From Streptomyces sp. NBC_01283 (GTDB lineage Bacteria > Actinomycetota > Actinomycetes > Streptomycetales > Streptomycetaceae): DNA of 64,000 bases. Both the position numbers and the translations under genes were made by a program. The stretch is from NCBI RefSeq assembly GCF_041435335.1, contig NZ_CP108430.1:8280001-8344000 (forward strand). The letters are read 5' to 3'. A model generated the notes under the pieces. That model did not search any database and was not told where the DNA came from. It saw only the letters and a program-made list of their open reading frames with translations. Below are positions 1 through 8,800 of the stretch, piece after piece (the first letter of the stretch is position 1; every line of letters starts with the position of its first letter).

Positions 1-2
1 TG

Positions 3-1130
3 CTCAACCGACGCGGCTTGGTGGGCGCGGGTGCCGCGCTCGCCGCCGGCTCCGCACTCAGCAGCGCCATGCACGACTGGCTGCACACCGATCCGGCCCT
101 CGCTGCCGACGCTCCCCGAACCAACCATCCCCTGCACGCCGACCCCGCTGGGTTCGACCGCTATGAGGCCGCCCCCATCGGGTCGCAGGAGATCGAGGAA
201 CTGGAGACCTCTGTCGAGGTGTTCCGGGCCTGGGACGCGGCCCGCGGCGGCGGGCTGCAGCGCAAGGCTGTGGTGGGCCAGCTCAACGAAGTGGGCGGCA
301 TGCTCGCCTACCGACACCCCGACCATCTCCAGCGCCGCCTCTGGGGCGTCGCTGCCAATCTCGCCGTTCTCGCGGGCTGGATGTCGCACGACGTCGGCCT
401 GGAGCCCACGGCACAGAAGTACTTCGTGATCGCCGCGCACGCGGCCCGCGAGGGCGGCGACCGGCCGCGCGCCGGCGAGGCCCTGTCCCGGGCCGCGCGG
501 CAGATGGTGCATCTCGGGCGTCCCGACGACGCCCTGGACCTGATGAAGCTCGCCCAGTCGGGCTCGGGCGAGGAGATGCTGCCGCGCACGCAGGCCATGC
601 TCTACACCATCGAGGCCTGGGCACAGGCGTCTATGGGCAAGGGGCAGGCGATGCGCCGCACCCTCGGCATCGCGGAGGATCTGTTCGTGTCCGACAAGGG
701 GGACGTGCCCCCGCCGAGCTGGATGCAGATGTTCGACGAGGCGGACATGCACGGCATGCAGGCCCTGGCCTTCCGCACCCTCGCCGATCACGACGCGTCC
801 GCCGCCAACACCGCCCAGCGCCATGCCAGGGAGGCGATCGACCTGCGGTCCAAGGGCCGCGACCGCTCGCAGATCTTCGATTACATCTCGCTGGCATCGG
901 CCTGCTTCATCGCCGACGACCCCGAACAGGCCGACCGGTACGCACGGCTGGCGCTGGTGTCGATGGGATCGAACTCATCGCACCGCACCTGGGACCGGCT
1001 GCGCGAGATGTACCGCCTGACCGCTCAGTACTCGGGCTACCCGAAGATCCAGGACCTGCGTGAGGAGATCAAGCTGGCCCTGCCCAAGGCGGCGGCCAAG
1101 ACCGGAGGTGGCAGCCGGGCCCGGGCATAG
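3..1130 (+). CDS. NsdA-like TPR regulatory protein, 3-prime part (5-prime end outside window)
   Basis: The gene starts left of the window. The frame is open from the first bases and runs 375 codons to a TAG stop. The first visible residues, LNRRGLVGAGAALAAGSALS, read as the start of a linker or hydrophobic stretch. The rest is alpha-helical and Ala-rich, with helix pairs typical of TPR-like repeats (about residues 85-340). From memory the sequence strongly resembles the streptomycete NsdA family, large cytoplasmic proteins that repress sporulation and antibiotic synthesis; the match was not tested. Any N-terminal DNA-binding part is not visible. The neighbour is convergent, so the two genes are not an operon. 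Confidence is high that this is a real gene and moderate for the family. Confidence 0.8.
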   Translation, partial: LNRRGLVGAGAALAAGSALSSAMHDWLHTDPALAADAPRTNHPLHADPAGFDRYEAAPIGSQEIEELETSVEVFRAWDAARGGGLQRKAVVGQLNEVGGMLAYRHPDHLQRRLWGVAANLAVLAGWMSHDVGLEPTAQKYFVIAAHAAREGGDRPRAGEALSRAARQMVHLGRPDDALDLMKLAQSGSGEEMLPRTQAMLYTIEAWAQASMGKGQAMRRTLGIAEDLFVSDKGDVPPPSWMQMFDEADMHGMQALAFRTLADHDASAANTAQRHAREAIDLRSKGRDRSQIFDYISLASACFIADDPEQADRYARLALVSMGSNSSHRTWDRLREMYRLTAQYSGYPKIQDLREEIKLALPKAAAKTGGGSRARA

Positions 1131-1173
1131 GGACCGGCAGAGCGGGGGCACGGGTCAGTCGGATTCATCGGAT

Positions 1174-1216
1174 TCAGGAGCTGATCCGCTTCAGGAGTTG
1201 ATCTCAGGAGTTGATC
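1174..1216. repeat. Three copies of a 13-bp repeat at the 3-prime end of the phosphatase gene
   Basis: The 13-mer TCAGGAGYTGATC occurs at 1174, 1191 and 1204. The third copy supplies the stop codon of the minus-strand phosphatase. The repeat lies between two convergent genes and does not form a convincing hairpin, so it is probably a slippage product. Confidence 0.6.
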
Positions 1217-2628
1217 CGCGCGATCAACAGGCAGGCGTCGTCCTCACGCGGGGCCACGCCGAACTCCTCGATGACCGTCCGCACGCAGTCCTGCGCACCC
1301 CGCGTGTCCGTGAAGCGCGGCGCGAGCGCGAGCAGCCGGCTCGTGGCCGCGTCCCTGGTACGCCGGGGGACCAGTCCATCGGTGTGCAGCAACAGCAGGT
1401 CACCGGGTTCGAGGTGCTCTTCGGCCTGTCCGTACGTGGCTCCGGAGGTCGCCCCGAGGATCACTCCAGCCGGTGGCGTCAGCGCGCGCCCTGTCCCTGC
1501 GCGGAACAGCAGTGGGACGGGGTGCCCCGCCTGCGCCCAGCTGAGGGTGCGGGTGGCGGGGGTGTACTGGCAGCAGACCGCGCTGCCGAGGGCCGGTTGT
1601 GCGGTGTTGTCCAGTAACTGGTTGAGCCAGCCCATCAGTTGGGCGGGGCGCACTCCGGCGACCGCCATGCCGCGGACGGCGCCGAGCAGCATCGCCATGC
1701 CCGACGTGACGGTGACGCCATGTCCCGTGAGGTCGCCGACGCTGAGGAGGAACTGCCCGTCGGGCAGCTCCATCGCGTCGTACCAGTCGCCGCCGATCAG
1801 TGAGCTCGTCGAGGAAGGGAGGTAGTGCGCGGCGAGGTCGAGCGCCGCGGGTCCGCCGTGCGGGAACCGCAGGGAGCCGCGCCACGGCGGCAGCACAGCC
1901 TCCTGCAGTTCGACCGCGAGCCGGTGCTCCGTCTGCGCGATGTGCCGCTGGCGCTGCAGCGAGTCACGGGTCTCGCGCACCGCCCGCTGGCTGCGGCGCA
2001 GCTCGCTGACGTCCCGCAGAACCGCCCACATCGAGGCGGTGCTGCCGTCAGCGGCGAGCACGGGCTCGCCCATCATGTGCACCTGTCGCACGCCCTCGTC
2101 GGGGCGCACGATGCGGAACTCGCCGTCGATCGGCTTTCCGTCGACCAGGCAGTCCGTGACCATGGCCGTCAGCATCGGCTGGTCGTCGACGTGCACCAGG
2201 GAGGGCAGTTCGTCGAGGGAGAGCGGGGGAGCGTCCGGGTCCCGCCCGAGGATCTGATACAGCTCGCCCGACCAGCTCGCCTCGTCGTTCAGGAGGTTCC
2301 ACTCCGCGCTGCCCACCCGGCTGAGCAGCGAGCCGCGCTGCGGTTCGAGCGGCGGGGGCACGGCCGGAGCGGTGGGCTCGACGGCCGACGGCACGGGTCC
2401 GTCCCGTAACTGCGCGAGGTGTTCGTCCAGGTCGTTGAGCTGATGGACCGCCAGGTCGCAGAGGGCGCGCTGCCAGCGCCCCTGGGGGTCACTCTGGTCG
2501 GGCTCGGCATCACGGCGCACCGCGTCGACCTCGCCGCGGAGCCGGCGCGTCTGCGTGATCAGCGCTTCGACCGAGCCGCGCTCGGGCGGCTGGGCGGAAG
2601 GGCGGTCCGCGAAGACATGGGACGGCAT
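1204..2628 (-). CDS. PAS-domain SpoIIE/PP2C-type serine phosphatase
   Basis: A soluble protein of 474 residues. A variable N-terminal region is followed by a PAS sensor fold (about 100-210), a short coiled linker (205-235) and a C-terminal PP2C/SpoIIE catalytic domain (about 245-474). The metal-binding motifs GGDWYD (Asp281) and VGDLTGHG (Asp299) and the late motif HTDGL are visible. Such proteins usually dephosphorylate anti-anti-sigma factors; the partner is not in this window. The start at 2628 was chosen because GGAG stands about 8 bases upstream; the frame is open further back but without a better site. Two in-frame TTA codons (residues 74 and 338) are unusual and suggest dependence on the bldA tRNA. 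Confidence 0.9.
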   Translation of the reverse strand: MPSHVFADRPSAQPPERGSVEALITQTRRLRGEVDAVRRDAEPDQSDPQGRWQRALCDLAVHQLNDLDEHLAQLRDGPVPSAVEPTAPAVPPPLEPQRGSLLSRVGSAEWNLLNDEASWSGELYQILGRDPDAPPLSLDELPSLVHVDDQPMLTAMVTDCLVDGKPIDGEFRIVRPDEGVRQVHMMGEPVLAADGSTASMWAVLRDVSELRRSQRAVRETRDSLQRQRHIAQTEHRLAVELQEAVLPPWRGSLRFPHGGPAALDLAAHYLPSSTSSLIGGDWYDAMELPDGQFLLSVGDLTGHGVTVTSGMAMLLGAVRGMAVAGVRPAQLMGWLNQLLDNTAQPALGSAVCCQYTPATRTLSWAQAGHPVPLLFRAGTGRALTPPAGVILGATSGATYGQAEEHLEPGDLLLLHTDGLVPRRTRDAATSRLLALAPRFTDTRGAQDCVRTVIEEFGVAPREDDACLLIARINS

Positions 2629-2764
2629 GAGGTGCTCCGTTGAGGATGCGGTGCGACCAAACGGGCGGGAAGGACCGCTAATGACTTTCGCACAGCGGGG
2701 GGTGGCTCGTAAGGGATTTGGCAACACACGACGCGTGGGTGCTTCTGGCATATGTCTATGTCCT

Positions 2765-2783
2765 TCGGAACGATATGTTCCGA
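2765..2783. promoter_or_regulatory. Inverted repeat upstream of the phosphatase gene
   Basis: TCGGAAC and GTTCCGA face each other across GATAT in the 169-bp gap between the response regulator stop and the phosphatase start. It could be an operator for the phosphatase gene or a weak hairpin ending the two-component operon. No T-run follows on either strand. Confidence 0.4.
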
Positions 2784-2797
2784 CGGCTCGGTCCCGA

Positions 2798-3442
2798 TCA
2801 CCCGCGCAAGTACCGAATAACAGCCAGAACGCGGCGGTTGTGGTCATGTGACGCGGGCAGTCCGAGCTTGTCGAAGACGGCGGCCACGTGCTTCTCGACG
2901 GTGCCCGCCGACACGACGAGGCTCTGTGCGATCGCCGCGTTGGACCGGCCCTCGGCCATCAGCGAGAGGACCTCGCGCTCCCGGTCGGTGAGGGGTGCGA
3001 GCTCCTCCGCGCGGCGACCGGCCCCGGCCAGCTGTGTGACGACCTCGGGGTCCAGTGCGGTGCCGCCCGCGGCCACCCGCTCCAGGGCGTCGGTGAACTC
3101 CGCGATGTTCGCGACGCGGTCCTTGAGCAGATAACCGACGCCCGCCGAACCCGCGGCGAGCAGCCGCGTGGCGTACTTCGTCTCCACGTACTGGGAGAAG
3201 AGCAGCACTCCCGTGCCAGGGTGGTCGCGGCGGATGTCGATGGCCGCGCGGAGCCCTTCGTCCGTGTGTGTCGGCGGCATCCGGATGTCGGTCACCGTGA
3301 CGTCCGGACGGTGCTCGGCGACGGCGGCCCGCAGCGCGTCCGCGTCGCTCACGGACGCACAGATCTCGTGCCCCCGCTCCACGAGCATCTGGCCCAACAA
3401 CTCCCGCAGCACCGCGGCATCCTCAGCGATCACGACACGCAT
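2798..3442 (-). CDS. NarL/LuxR-family response regulator
   Basis: A response regulator of 214 residues. The receiver domain (1-120) has the acidic pocket (Glu7, Asp8), the phosphoacceptor Asp52 in VTDIRMPP and the conserved Lys in YLLKD. A GerE/LuxR helix-turn-helix fills the C-terminus (about 145-205, LTDREREVLSLMAEGRSNAA). It starts 12 bases after the stop of the histidine kinase gene, so the pair is co-transcribed and the kinase is its probable phosphodonor. The ATG lacks a strong ribosome site, which suggests coupling to the kinase gene. The target promoters are unknown. Confidence 0.93.
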   Translation of the reverse strand: MRVVIAEDAAVLRELLGQMLVERGHEICASVSDADALRAAVAEHRPDVTVTDIRMPPTHTDEGLRAAIDIRRDHPGTGVLLFSQYVETKYATRLLAAGSAGVGYLLKDRVANIAEFTDALERVAAGGTALDPEVVTQLAGAGRRAEELAPLTDREREVLSLMAEGRSNAAIAQSLVVSAGTVEKHVAAVFDKLGLPASHDHNRRVLAVIRYLRG

Positions 3443-3454
3443 GGCGGCATGCTC

Positions 3455-4900
3455 TCACGCGTGCAGCGGCAGCTCGACGGTGACCGCCGTCGGCCCTCCT
3501 TCGGGACTTCTGACATCCATCCGCCCATCGACCGTACGTACGCGTTGCACGAGTCCCGTCAGGCCGCTCCCCGCACCGGTGTCCGCGCCTCCATGCCCGT
3601 CGTCACCGACCTGGAGGAGCAGCCGCCCGTCCAGCTGGGCCACCGTGATCGAGGCCCGCCGGGCCCCGCTGTGCTTGATGACGTTCGCGAGCAGCTCGGC
3701 GGCACAGAAATACGCGATGGTCTCGATGGCCGGGGTCGGGCGTTCGGGTATGTCCGTCACCAGGTCGACGGGGATGCTGCTGCGCGCGGTGAGCGTGGCG
3801 AGGGCGTCCGGCAGACCGTCGTCGAGGACCGGGGGATGCAGGCCGCGGGCCAGATCGCGCAGTTCGGTGAGAGCCTCGGTGGCGTTGTGGTGCGCTCCGT
3901 CGACGAGTTGACGCAGACGAGCGACATCCAGTGCTCCGCCACTCGGCCCGCCACCGTCGCCGGTGCTCCCGCTCTCGCTCGCGTTGAGCCGCTGCCTGAT
4001 CATGTCGAGGCTCATCGCCACCGCGACGAGACGGACCTGCGCCCCGTCGTGCAGATCGCGCTCGATGCGGCGGAGCAGCGCCACCGAGTCGTCGACGGCC
4101 AGGGCTCGCGTCTCCTCCAAGTCGCGCACGCGATCGGCCAGTTGACCCGGGCCGAGCAGGGCGCCGATGAGCCACCGATCGGCGTCGGTCACCAGGCGCG
4201 TCACCCAGGGCGCACCCAGCAGGGTGGCCACACCGATGGCCACCGCGAGGAACGTACCGGCGAAGGTGTCCGCGTCCAGGCCACCGAAGGGAACCGGCGT
4301 GAGCACCGGCATGCCTTCCGGGGACCCGGGCTCGGGCTGCTGCCCGAACGCCGCCCACCGCAGCGGAGCCGTGAGGTCGATGAGCCCCGTGAGCCACCAC
4401 AGGACGGCATACGCCCCCAGACAGCCGACCGGCAGCTTCGCCAGCACATAGGCCGCCGACCGCCAGCCGGTCCCGTCCCACAGCCGGGCGTCGAGGCGGC
4501 TGACCAACCGCCCCTCCGGACGCAGCGGCGGCGGCGCGGTCGTCCGATCCCCCAGGAACACTGCCGCGAGGCGACGATGGACGCCGCCCAGCGCCCTGGC
4601 CAGCTGAAGCCCAGTGATGAACAGGAGCGCGCCGAGCACGGCAAAGACCACCGACACGGTGAACCCCGCGCCCAGCGCCAGCGCCACCGCGAGAAGCACC
4701 CCGCCCGCGAGCCCCAGCGGGAACCCGATCAGGCAGTACGCGGCCTCGCCCCACGCCCGCCGGGTGAGGGGGGCGCGCCCCACAGCGCGTGCGAGGGCGC
4801 GCGCCCCTGGTGCGGCGGGCGGCGTCCCGGGGTGCTCCGGCGCACCTGAGGTGGTGGCGCCGGCAGCGGCGGCGGTGACCCGCGGGCGTGTGACGTGCAT
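3455..4900 (-). CDS. NarL-type sensor histidine kinase (HisKA_3)
   Basis: A membrane kinase of about 481 residues. The N-terminal half carries roughly four hydrophobic segments of a streptomycete sensor module. It is followed by a HisKA_3 dimerisation helix with the phosphorylated His in IERDLHDGAQ, and a C-terminal ATPase domain (ELLANVIKHSG N box, GDDGHGGAD G box, GSGLTGLVQRV). It autophosphorylates and passes phosphate to the response regulator encoded next. The signal cannot be read from the sequence. The start is uncertain: ATG at 4900 is used here, but a GTG/ATG pair at 4927/4924 is also open, and none has a clear ribosome site. The gene follows an ABC ATPase remnant on the same strand. 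Confidence 0.9.
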   Translation of the reverse strand: MHVTRPRVTAAAAGATTSGAPEHPGTPPAAPGARALARAVGRAPLTRRAWGEAAYCLIGFPLGLAGGVLLAVALALGAGFTVSVVFAVLGALLFITGLQLARALGGVHRRLAAVFLGDRTTAPPPLRPEGRLVSRLDARLWDGTGWRSAAYVLAKLPVGCLGAYAVLWWLTGLIDLTAPLRWAAFGQQPEPGSPEGMPVLTPVPFGGLDADTFAGTFLAVAIGVATLLGAPWVTRLVTDADRWLIGALLGPGQLADRVRDLEETRALAVDDSVALLRRIERDLHDGAQVRLVAVAMSLDMIRQRLNASESGSTGDGGGPSGGALDVARLRQLVDGAHHNATEALTELRDLARGLHPPVLDDGLPDALATLTARSSIPVDLVTDIPERPTPAIETIAYFCAAELLANVIKHSGARRASITVAQLDGRLLLQVGDDGHGGADTGAGSGLTGLVQRVRTVDGRMDVRSPEGGPTAVTVELPLHA

Positions 4901-4916
4901 GGAGACCAGTGTCCTG

Positions 4917-5132
4917 TCAGCCATCACGGCGGGCCAGCGTGCGCCACCCGCGACCGGCGACCAGGGAGCGCGCGACGCCGCCCGCGGCGGCCAACGCCGC
5001 CAGAGGGGAGGCCTCGGTGCGTCCCGGATGGAACGTACGGGCCTCGAGCAGTGCCCCTACTTCGCGCGGGGTCAGCGCGGCGACGGCGACGGTGGGTCCA
5101 TACCGCTTGGTGAGACCTTGAGCCTCGATCAT
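4917..5132 (-). pseudogene. Internally deleted ABC transporter ATPase gene remnant
   Basis: The 71-residue product begins like many streptomycete drug or multidrug ABC ATPases (MIEAQGLTKRYGPTVAVAAL) and then jumps to PREVGALLEARTFHPGRT, which in full-length relatives follows the Walker A P-loop and Q-loop by dozens of residues. The P-loop, signature motif and Walker B are all absent, so it cannot hydrolyse ATP. The tail is also degraded. I read it as an intact ATPase gene that lost an internal segment and its 3-prime end. The permease partner is missing too. It sits directly before the sensor kinase, perhaps its former target transporter. A short functional peptide is possible but unlikely. 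Confidence 0.7.
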
Positions 5133-5212
5133 CACAACTCCTGCTGCAGACCTGGTGGGGCCGGACACCCTCACGTTAGGCCTCGGCGAGGACCCGCCGG
5201 AACGCGGTTTTC

Positions 5213-5252
5213 CTCCGTCTGGCCTGGGGGTTTTCCCCCAGGCCAGACGGAG
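5213..5252 (-). terminator. Perfect 18-bp hairpin terminator after the acyl-AMP ligase gene
   Basis: The arms at 5213-5230 and 5235-5252 are perfectly complementary over 18 bp with a TTTT loop. The element starts 3 bases beyond the stop of the ligase gene, which reads toward it. There is no T-run after the stem, as is usual for streptomycete terminators. It marks the left border of the biosynthetic operon. Confidence 0.85.
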
Positions 5253-5255
5253 CGG

Positions 5256-6881
5256 TCAGGCGAACGTCACCCGCGCCACGGGCTCGAGGCGCCCCTCGTC
5301 CAGCAGTGCGCGGCAGCGGAAGCGCTGGATCTTTCCGCTGGGGGTCTTCGGGAGCACGCCGCGCGCCAGGAACAGGCACTCCGCGAGCGCGACGCCGGCC
5401 TTCTCCAGGGCCAGCGAGGCGGCCTCCTCGGCGATCGGGCGGAAGTCCTTCGGGTTGCCCTGGGGTTCCACCATCAGCACGAGCCGGGACATGCCCGAGG
5501 CGCCCGCGTCGACGACGGCCGCGCAGCCCTTGCGGACGTTCTTCAAGGAGTCGACCGCCGACTCGATCTCGGAGGCGTAGATCTTCCGGCCGCCCACCGA
5601 GAGCATGTCGTCGGCCCGGCCGAGGACGTACAACTCGTCGTCGCGCACGAAGCCGAGGTCGCCGGTGCGCAGCCAGCCCTCCTGGAAGCGGTCGGCCGTG
5701 CGGTCGGGGTCCGCGTAGTAGCCCTTGGCCAGGCTCGGTGACGACACCAGGATCTCCGAGATTCCGCCGCCGCCCCCCGCCCGGACCGAAACACCGGGAA
5801 GCGTCAGGCCGTTGGAGACGAGGCGGGCCGCCTTCGGATGGTCGGGTGCCACCTCGATCACCGAGCCCTCGACGAGCGCAGGACCGTCGAAGGCGAGTGC
5901 CTTGGGCACCTGGGCCCACGGCTTGCCGGACACCGCGAGTGTCGCCTCGGCCATTCCGTAGGCGGGCTGGAACGCGGTGTCGGACAGACCGAACGGCCGG
6001 AACTTCTCCGTCGCCGCCGCCAGCGTGTCCCAGTCGACGCGCTCCGCCCCGATCACGGCCGCCCGCAGCTTCAGTTCCTTGGGCAGGCTCCCTCGGCCCT
6101 GCGCACGGGCCGAGAGGTACACGGCGGTGCTCGTGCCCGCCGTCATCGTCGCCCCGTACTCCGACATGTCCCGGAACCACGTGCGCGGGGCCATCCCGAA
6201 CCGCTCCGGCGACGACAGCACGAAGTCGAAGTCGTACGCCCACGAGTACAGCAGGCAGCCGAACATGCCCATGTCGTGGGAGAGGGGCAGCCAGGAGGCG
6301 ACGGTGTCGGCGCCGGGGCGACCGCCGGTCAGATGCAGGATGATCTGCAACTGCTGTTCGATGGCGCGGGTGGTCAGCGCACAGCCCTTGGGCGTGCTGG
6401 TGGATCCGGACGAGTACTGGATGAAGGCCACGTCGTCCCGGCCCGGCGGGCTCGGTTCGATGCGTCCCCCGCCACGCAGCGTCGACCAGCCGTGGGCCGG
6501 AAGCTCCTTGCTGAGCTCCGTGGGAACCATGGCGGTCAGCCAGTCGTCGACCAGGAGCAGCGTCGGGTCGAGTCGCGCCGAGAGCGCCACCAGCTGCTCG
6601 CCGTAAGCCTCATGGCTCTGGCCGCGGGTCGGCAGGGGCAGCGATGCCACCGCGCCGCCGGCCAGCCAGACGGCCAGCAGACCGCGCACCGTGTCGGGCG
6701 TGTTGGTGAGGATGGCGGCGACCCGGGTCCCCGGCCCGACGCCGAGGGCGCGGAGCTCGGCGGCCATTCCGTGGGCGTCCCTGACGACGTCGCGCCAGGG
6801 GGTGTGCTCGAACTCCTCGCCCGTCCACTCGTGCAGCACGCCGTGCGAAGCCCCGTTGGTCAGGGCGTTGAAGAACTCCAT
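5256..6881 (-). CDS. Fatty acyl-AMP ligase (FAAL-type adenylating enzyme)
   Basis: A 541-residue member of the ANL superfamily. It activates a fatty acid as acyl-AMP and, in the FAAL branch, hands it to an acyl carrier protein instead of CoA. The P-loop-like motif YSSGSTSTPKG (156-166), SWLPLSHDMG, AYGMAEATLAVSG, RTGDLG and the C-terminal lysine region PKTPSGKIQ are all present; the wording fits FAALs better than acyl-CoA ligases. The start at 6881 follows GGGGA at a good distance; an upstream in-frame start adds 26 unlikely residues. It is the last gene of the minus-strand operon. Likely role: loading the starter acid onto the N-terminal ACP of PKS1 or the discrete ACP at 25112. Confidence 0.92.
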   Translation of the reverse strand: MEFFNALTNGASHGVLHEWTGEEFEHTPWRDVVRDAHGMAAELRALGVGPGTRVAAILTNTPDTVRGLLAVWLAGGAVASLPLPTRGQSHEAYGEQLVALSARLDPTLLLVDDWLTAMVPTELSKELPAHGWSTLRGGGRIEPSPPGRDDVAFIQYSSGSTSTPKGCALTTRAIEQQLQIILHLTGGRPGADTVASWLPLSHDMGMFGCLLYSWAYDFDFVLSSPERFGMAPRTWFRDMSEYGATMTAGTSTAVYLSARAQGRGSLPKELKLRAAVIGAERVDWDTLAAATEKFRPFGLSDTAFQPAYGMAEATLAVSGKPWAQVPKALAFDGPALVEGSVIEVAPDHPKAARLVSNGLTLPGVSVRAGGGGGISEILVSSPSLAKGYYADPDRTADRFQEGWLRTGDLGFVRDDELYVLGRADDMLSVGGRKIYASEIESAVDSLKNVRKGCAAVVDAGASGMSRLVLMVEPQGNPKDFRPIAEEAASLALEKAGVALAECLFLARGVLPKTPSGKIQRFRCRALLDEGRLEPVARVTFA

Positions 6882-6924
6882 GTATGTGATCCCCGTCTGT
6901 TCGTCCGCTCGGCCGACGTCCGCG

Positions 6925-7941
6925 CTATTCCACGTCCACGAGCGAGGCGTCGGCCTCACGGGTCTCGCGGCGGCGTTCCGCCATGGGCGCGATGTTCTGC
7001 TGGGTCTCCAGGAGCTCCTTCTTGTCCACCGAGCCCGCGTTGACGCGACTGACGCCCGCTTCGCGCATCTCCATGCGCTCGGGGTCGATGCGCACGACCT
7101 TCCAGGCGAGGTGGGTCTTCTCCAGGCTCCAGATGAGGATCGCGGAGAGGTCGATCTCGTACCACTTCATGCCGTGCCGTGCGGAGCGCGGGAACGCGTG
7201 GTGGTTGTTGTGCCAGGCCTCGCCGAAGGAGGGGATCGAGAGCCAGGCGACGTTCCGCGACTGGTCGGTGGTCTCGAAGCGGCGGCGGCCGAAGACGTGG
7301 CCGACGGAGTTGACCGCGTAGGTCATGTGGTTGATCAGGAAGATGCGGACCAGGCCGCCCCAGAGCATGCCGGTCAGGCCGGCCTGCCAGTCGCCGCCGG
7401 TGATGGCGTAGGCGATGAGACCGGGCAGCACGACGCTGGAGGCAGTGACGAGGAGGAGGTTCTCGCTGAGCCAGCGCAGCGGCTTCTCGCGGACCAGGTC
7501 CGGGCAGTAGCGCATCGGGTCGGAGGTGAGGCTGACGTCGAACAGCCACCCCAGGTGGGCGTGCCAGAGACCGGCCATCGTCCCCTTGAAGCCCGGCTCG
7601 AAGTCCAGGTGGGGGCTGTGCGGGTCGCCTGCCTTGTCGGCGACGCGGTGGTGCTTGCGGTGGTGGGCCGCCCAGATCAGCGGCGGACCCTGACCGGCCA
7701 TCACACCGGCCGTGGCAAGGGCGACGCGGATGGGCTTGTACGTCTCGAACGAGCGGTGGGTGAGCATCCGGTGGTAGCCGGCCGAGATACCGAAGCCGGA
7801 CACCGCGTACATGATGACCAGGACCACCACGTCCGACCAGCCGAAGATCTCGTTCCACAGCAGGGTCATGGCGCCGAACACCGCGACCAGCGGTATCAAC
7901 GACGCCCCGAGTATGAACCAACGGTGCTTTCTGCCGTCCAT
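6925..7941 (-). CDS. Membrane fatty acid desaturase (acyl-CoA delta-9 type)
   Basis: A 338-residue integral membrane di-iron desaturase. All three histidine boxes are seen: HRMLTH (57-62), HHRKHH (93-98) and HNNHH (244-248), with hydrophobic pairs around residues 9-50, 70-90 and 160-210. The family places a cis double bond in a saturated acyl chain bound to CoA or ACP using O2 and an electron donor; no ferredoxin or reductase is encoded nearby. The start at 7941 lies 13 bases after the SDR stop. Placement next to the acyl-AMP ligase suggests that it tailors the lipid starter, or the fatty acyl part of the product. The position of desaturation cannot be told from sequence. Confidence 0.93.
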   Translation of the reverse strand: MDGRKHRWFILGASLIPLVAVFGAMTLLWNEIFGWSDVVVLVIMYAVSGFGISAGYHRMLTHRSFETYKPIRVALATAGVMAGQGPPLIWAAHHRKHHRVADKAGDPHSPHLDFEPGFKGTMAGLWHAHLGWLFDVSLTSDPMRYCPDLVREKPLRWLSENLLLVTASSVVLPGLIAYAITGGDWQAGLTGMLWGGLVRIFLINHMTYAVNSVGHVFGRRRFETTDQSRNVAWLSIPSFGEAWHNNHHAFPRSARHGMKWYEIDLSAILIWSLEKTHLAWKVVRIDPERMEMREAGVSRVNAGSVDKKELLETQQNIAPMAERRRETREADASLVDVE

Positions 7942-7954
7942 GTACCTGTGCCTC

Positions 7955-8800
7955 TCACTTGCGGAAGGTGGGACTGCCGACTGACGGGTGGGGACGAGAG
8001 CTGGTCCGCGCGCTGCGGAAGACGGGCAGCACGGCCGCCCGCAGCACGGGAAAGAGCAGGGGACGCGGCGTGTGGCGCCCTGCGAGGTACTGGGCCTTGG
8101 CGACGGGCCCGGGGACCACCACACGGCGCCCCTGCGCCAGGCCGCGCAGGCCCGCCTCGGCGACCCGCTCGGGCGTCAGCCAGGCGAGGAACGCGCGGTC
8201 CTGGAGCCGTGACATGCCGCCCACGGCGTAGAAGTTGGTGCGCACGGGCCCGGGGGCGAGCAGGGTGCAGCTCACTCCGGTGCCGCGCAGTTCGACGTGC
8301 AGCGACTCGGCGAAGGTGTTCGCGAACGCCTTGCTGGCCGAGTAGGTGGCCGCCGTCGGCACGGGCTGGCAGCCCGCGGTCGAGCCGGTGACCAGGATCC
8401 CGCCGTTCTGCCGCTCCAGCATGCCCGGCAGCACCGCCTGCGTCAGAGCGTGCAGCGAGACGACGTTGACCTGGACCTCGGCACTCTCCTGGGCGGGGTC
8501 GTTCTCGCTGAACGGCCCGCAGGTGGGAAAGCCCGCGTTGGCGCAGAGCACGGAGACCGGCTGCCCGGCCAGCTCCTGTTCGAGCTCCTGCCGGGCGACG
8601 GAGTCCGCGAGATCGCAGGTGCGCACGTGCACCGGTACGTCGTGACGGTCGCGCAGTTCCTTGGCGAGCAGTTCGAGGGCGTGGGTGGAACGGGCGACGA
8701 GCCACAGCCCGTACCCGCGGGCTGCCAGGCCCCGGGCGAGGTGCTCGCCGATGCCGGACGAGGCTCCGGTGACCACCGCCCAGTCGGCCGGGCCGCTCAC
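7955..8800 (-). CDS. Short-chain dehydrogenase/reductase
   Basis: A classical SDR of 281 residues. The NAD(P) motif TGASSGIG is at 11-18, NAG at 88-90, and the catalytic Ser140, Tyr153 and Lys157 (YSASK) are all in place. The C-terminal 30 residues are basic and Pro/Ser-rich. The GTG start overlaps the stop of the FAD enzyme gene (GTGA), so the two are translationally coupled. The frame extends further upstream into the neighbour but has no ribosome site there. It probably reduces a keto group, or oxidises an alcohol, on the lipid-polyketide. The substrate is unknown. Confidence 0.88.
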   Translation of the reverse strand: MSGPADWAVVTGASSGIGEHLARGLAARGYGLWLVARSTHALELLAKELRDRHDVPVHVRTCDLADSVARQELEQELAGQPVSVLCANAGFPTCGPFSENDPAQESAEVQVNVVSLHALTQAVLPGMLERQNGGILVTGSTAGCQPVPTAATYSASKAFANTFAESLHVELRGTGVSCTLLAPGPVRTNFYAVGGMSRLQDRAFLAWLTPERVAEAGLRGLAQGRRVVVPGPVAKAQYLAGRHTPRPLLFPVLRAAVLPVFRSARTSSRPHPSVGSPTFRK

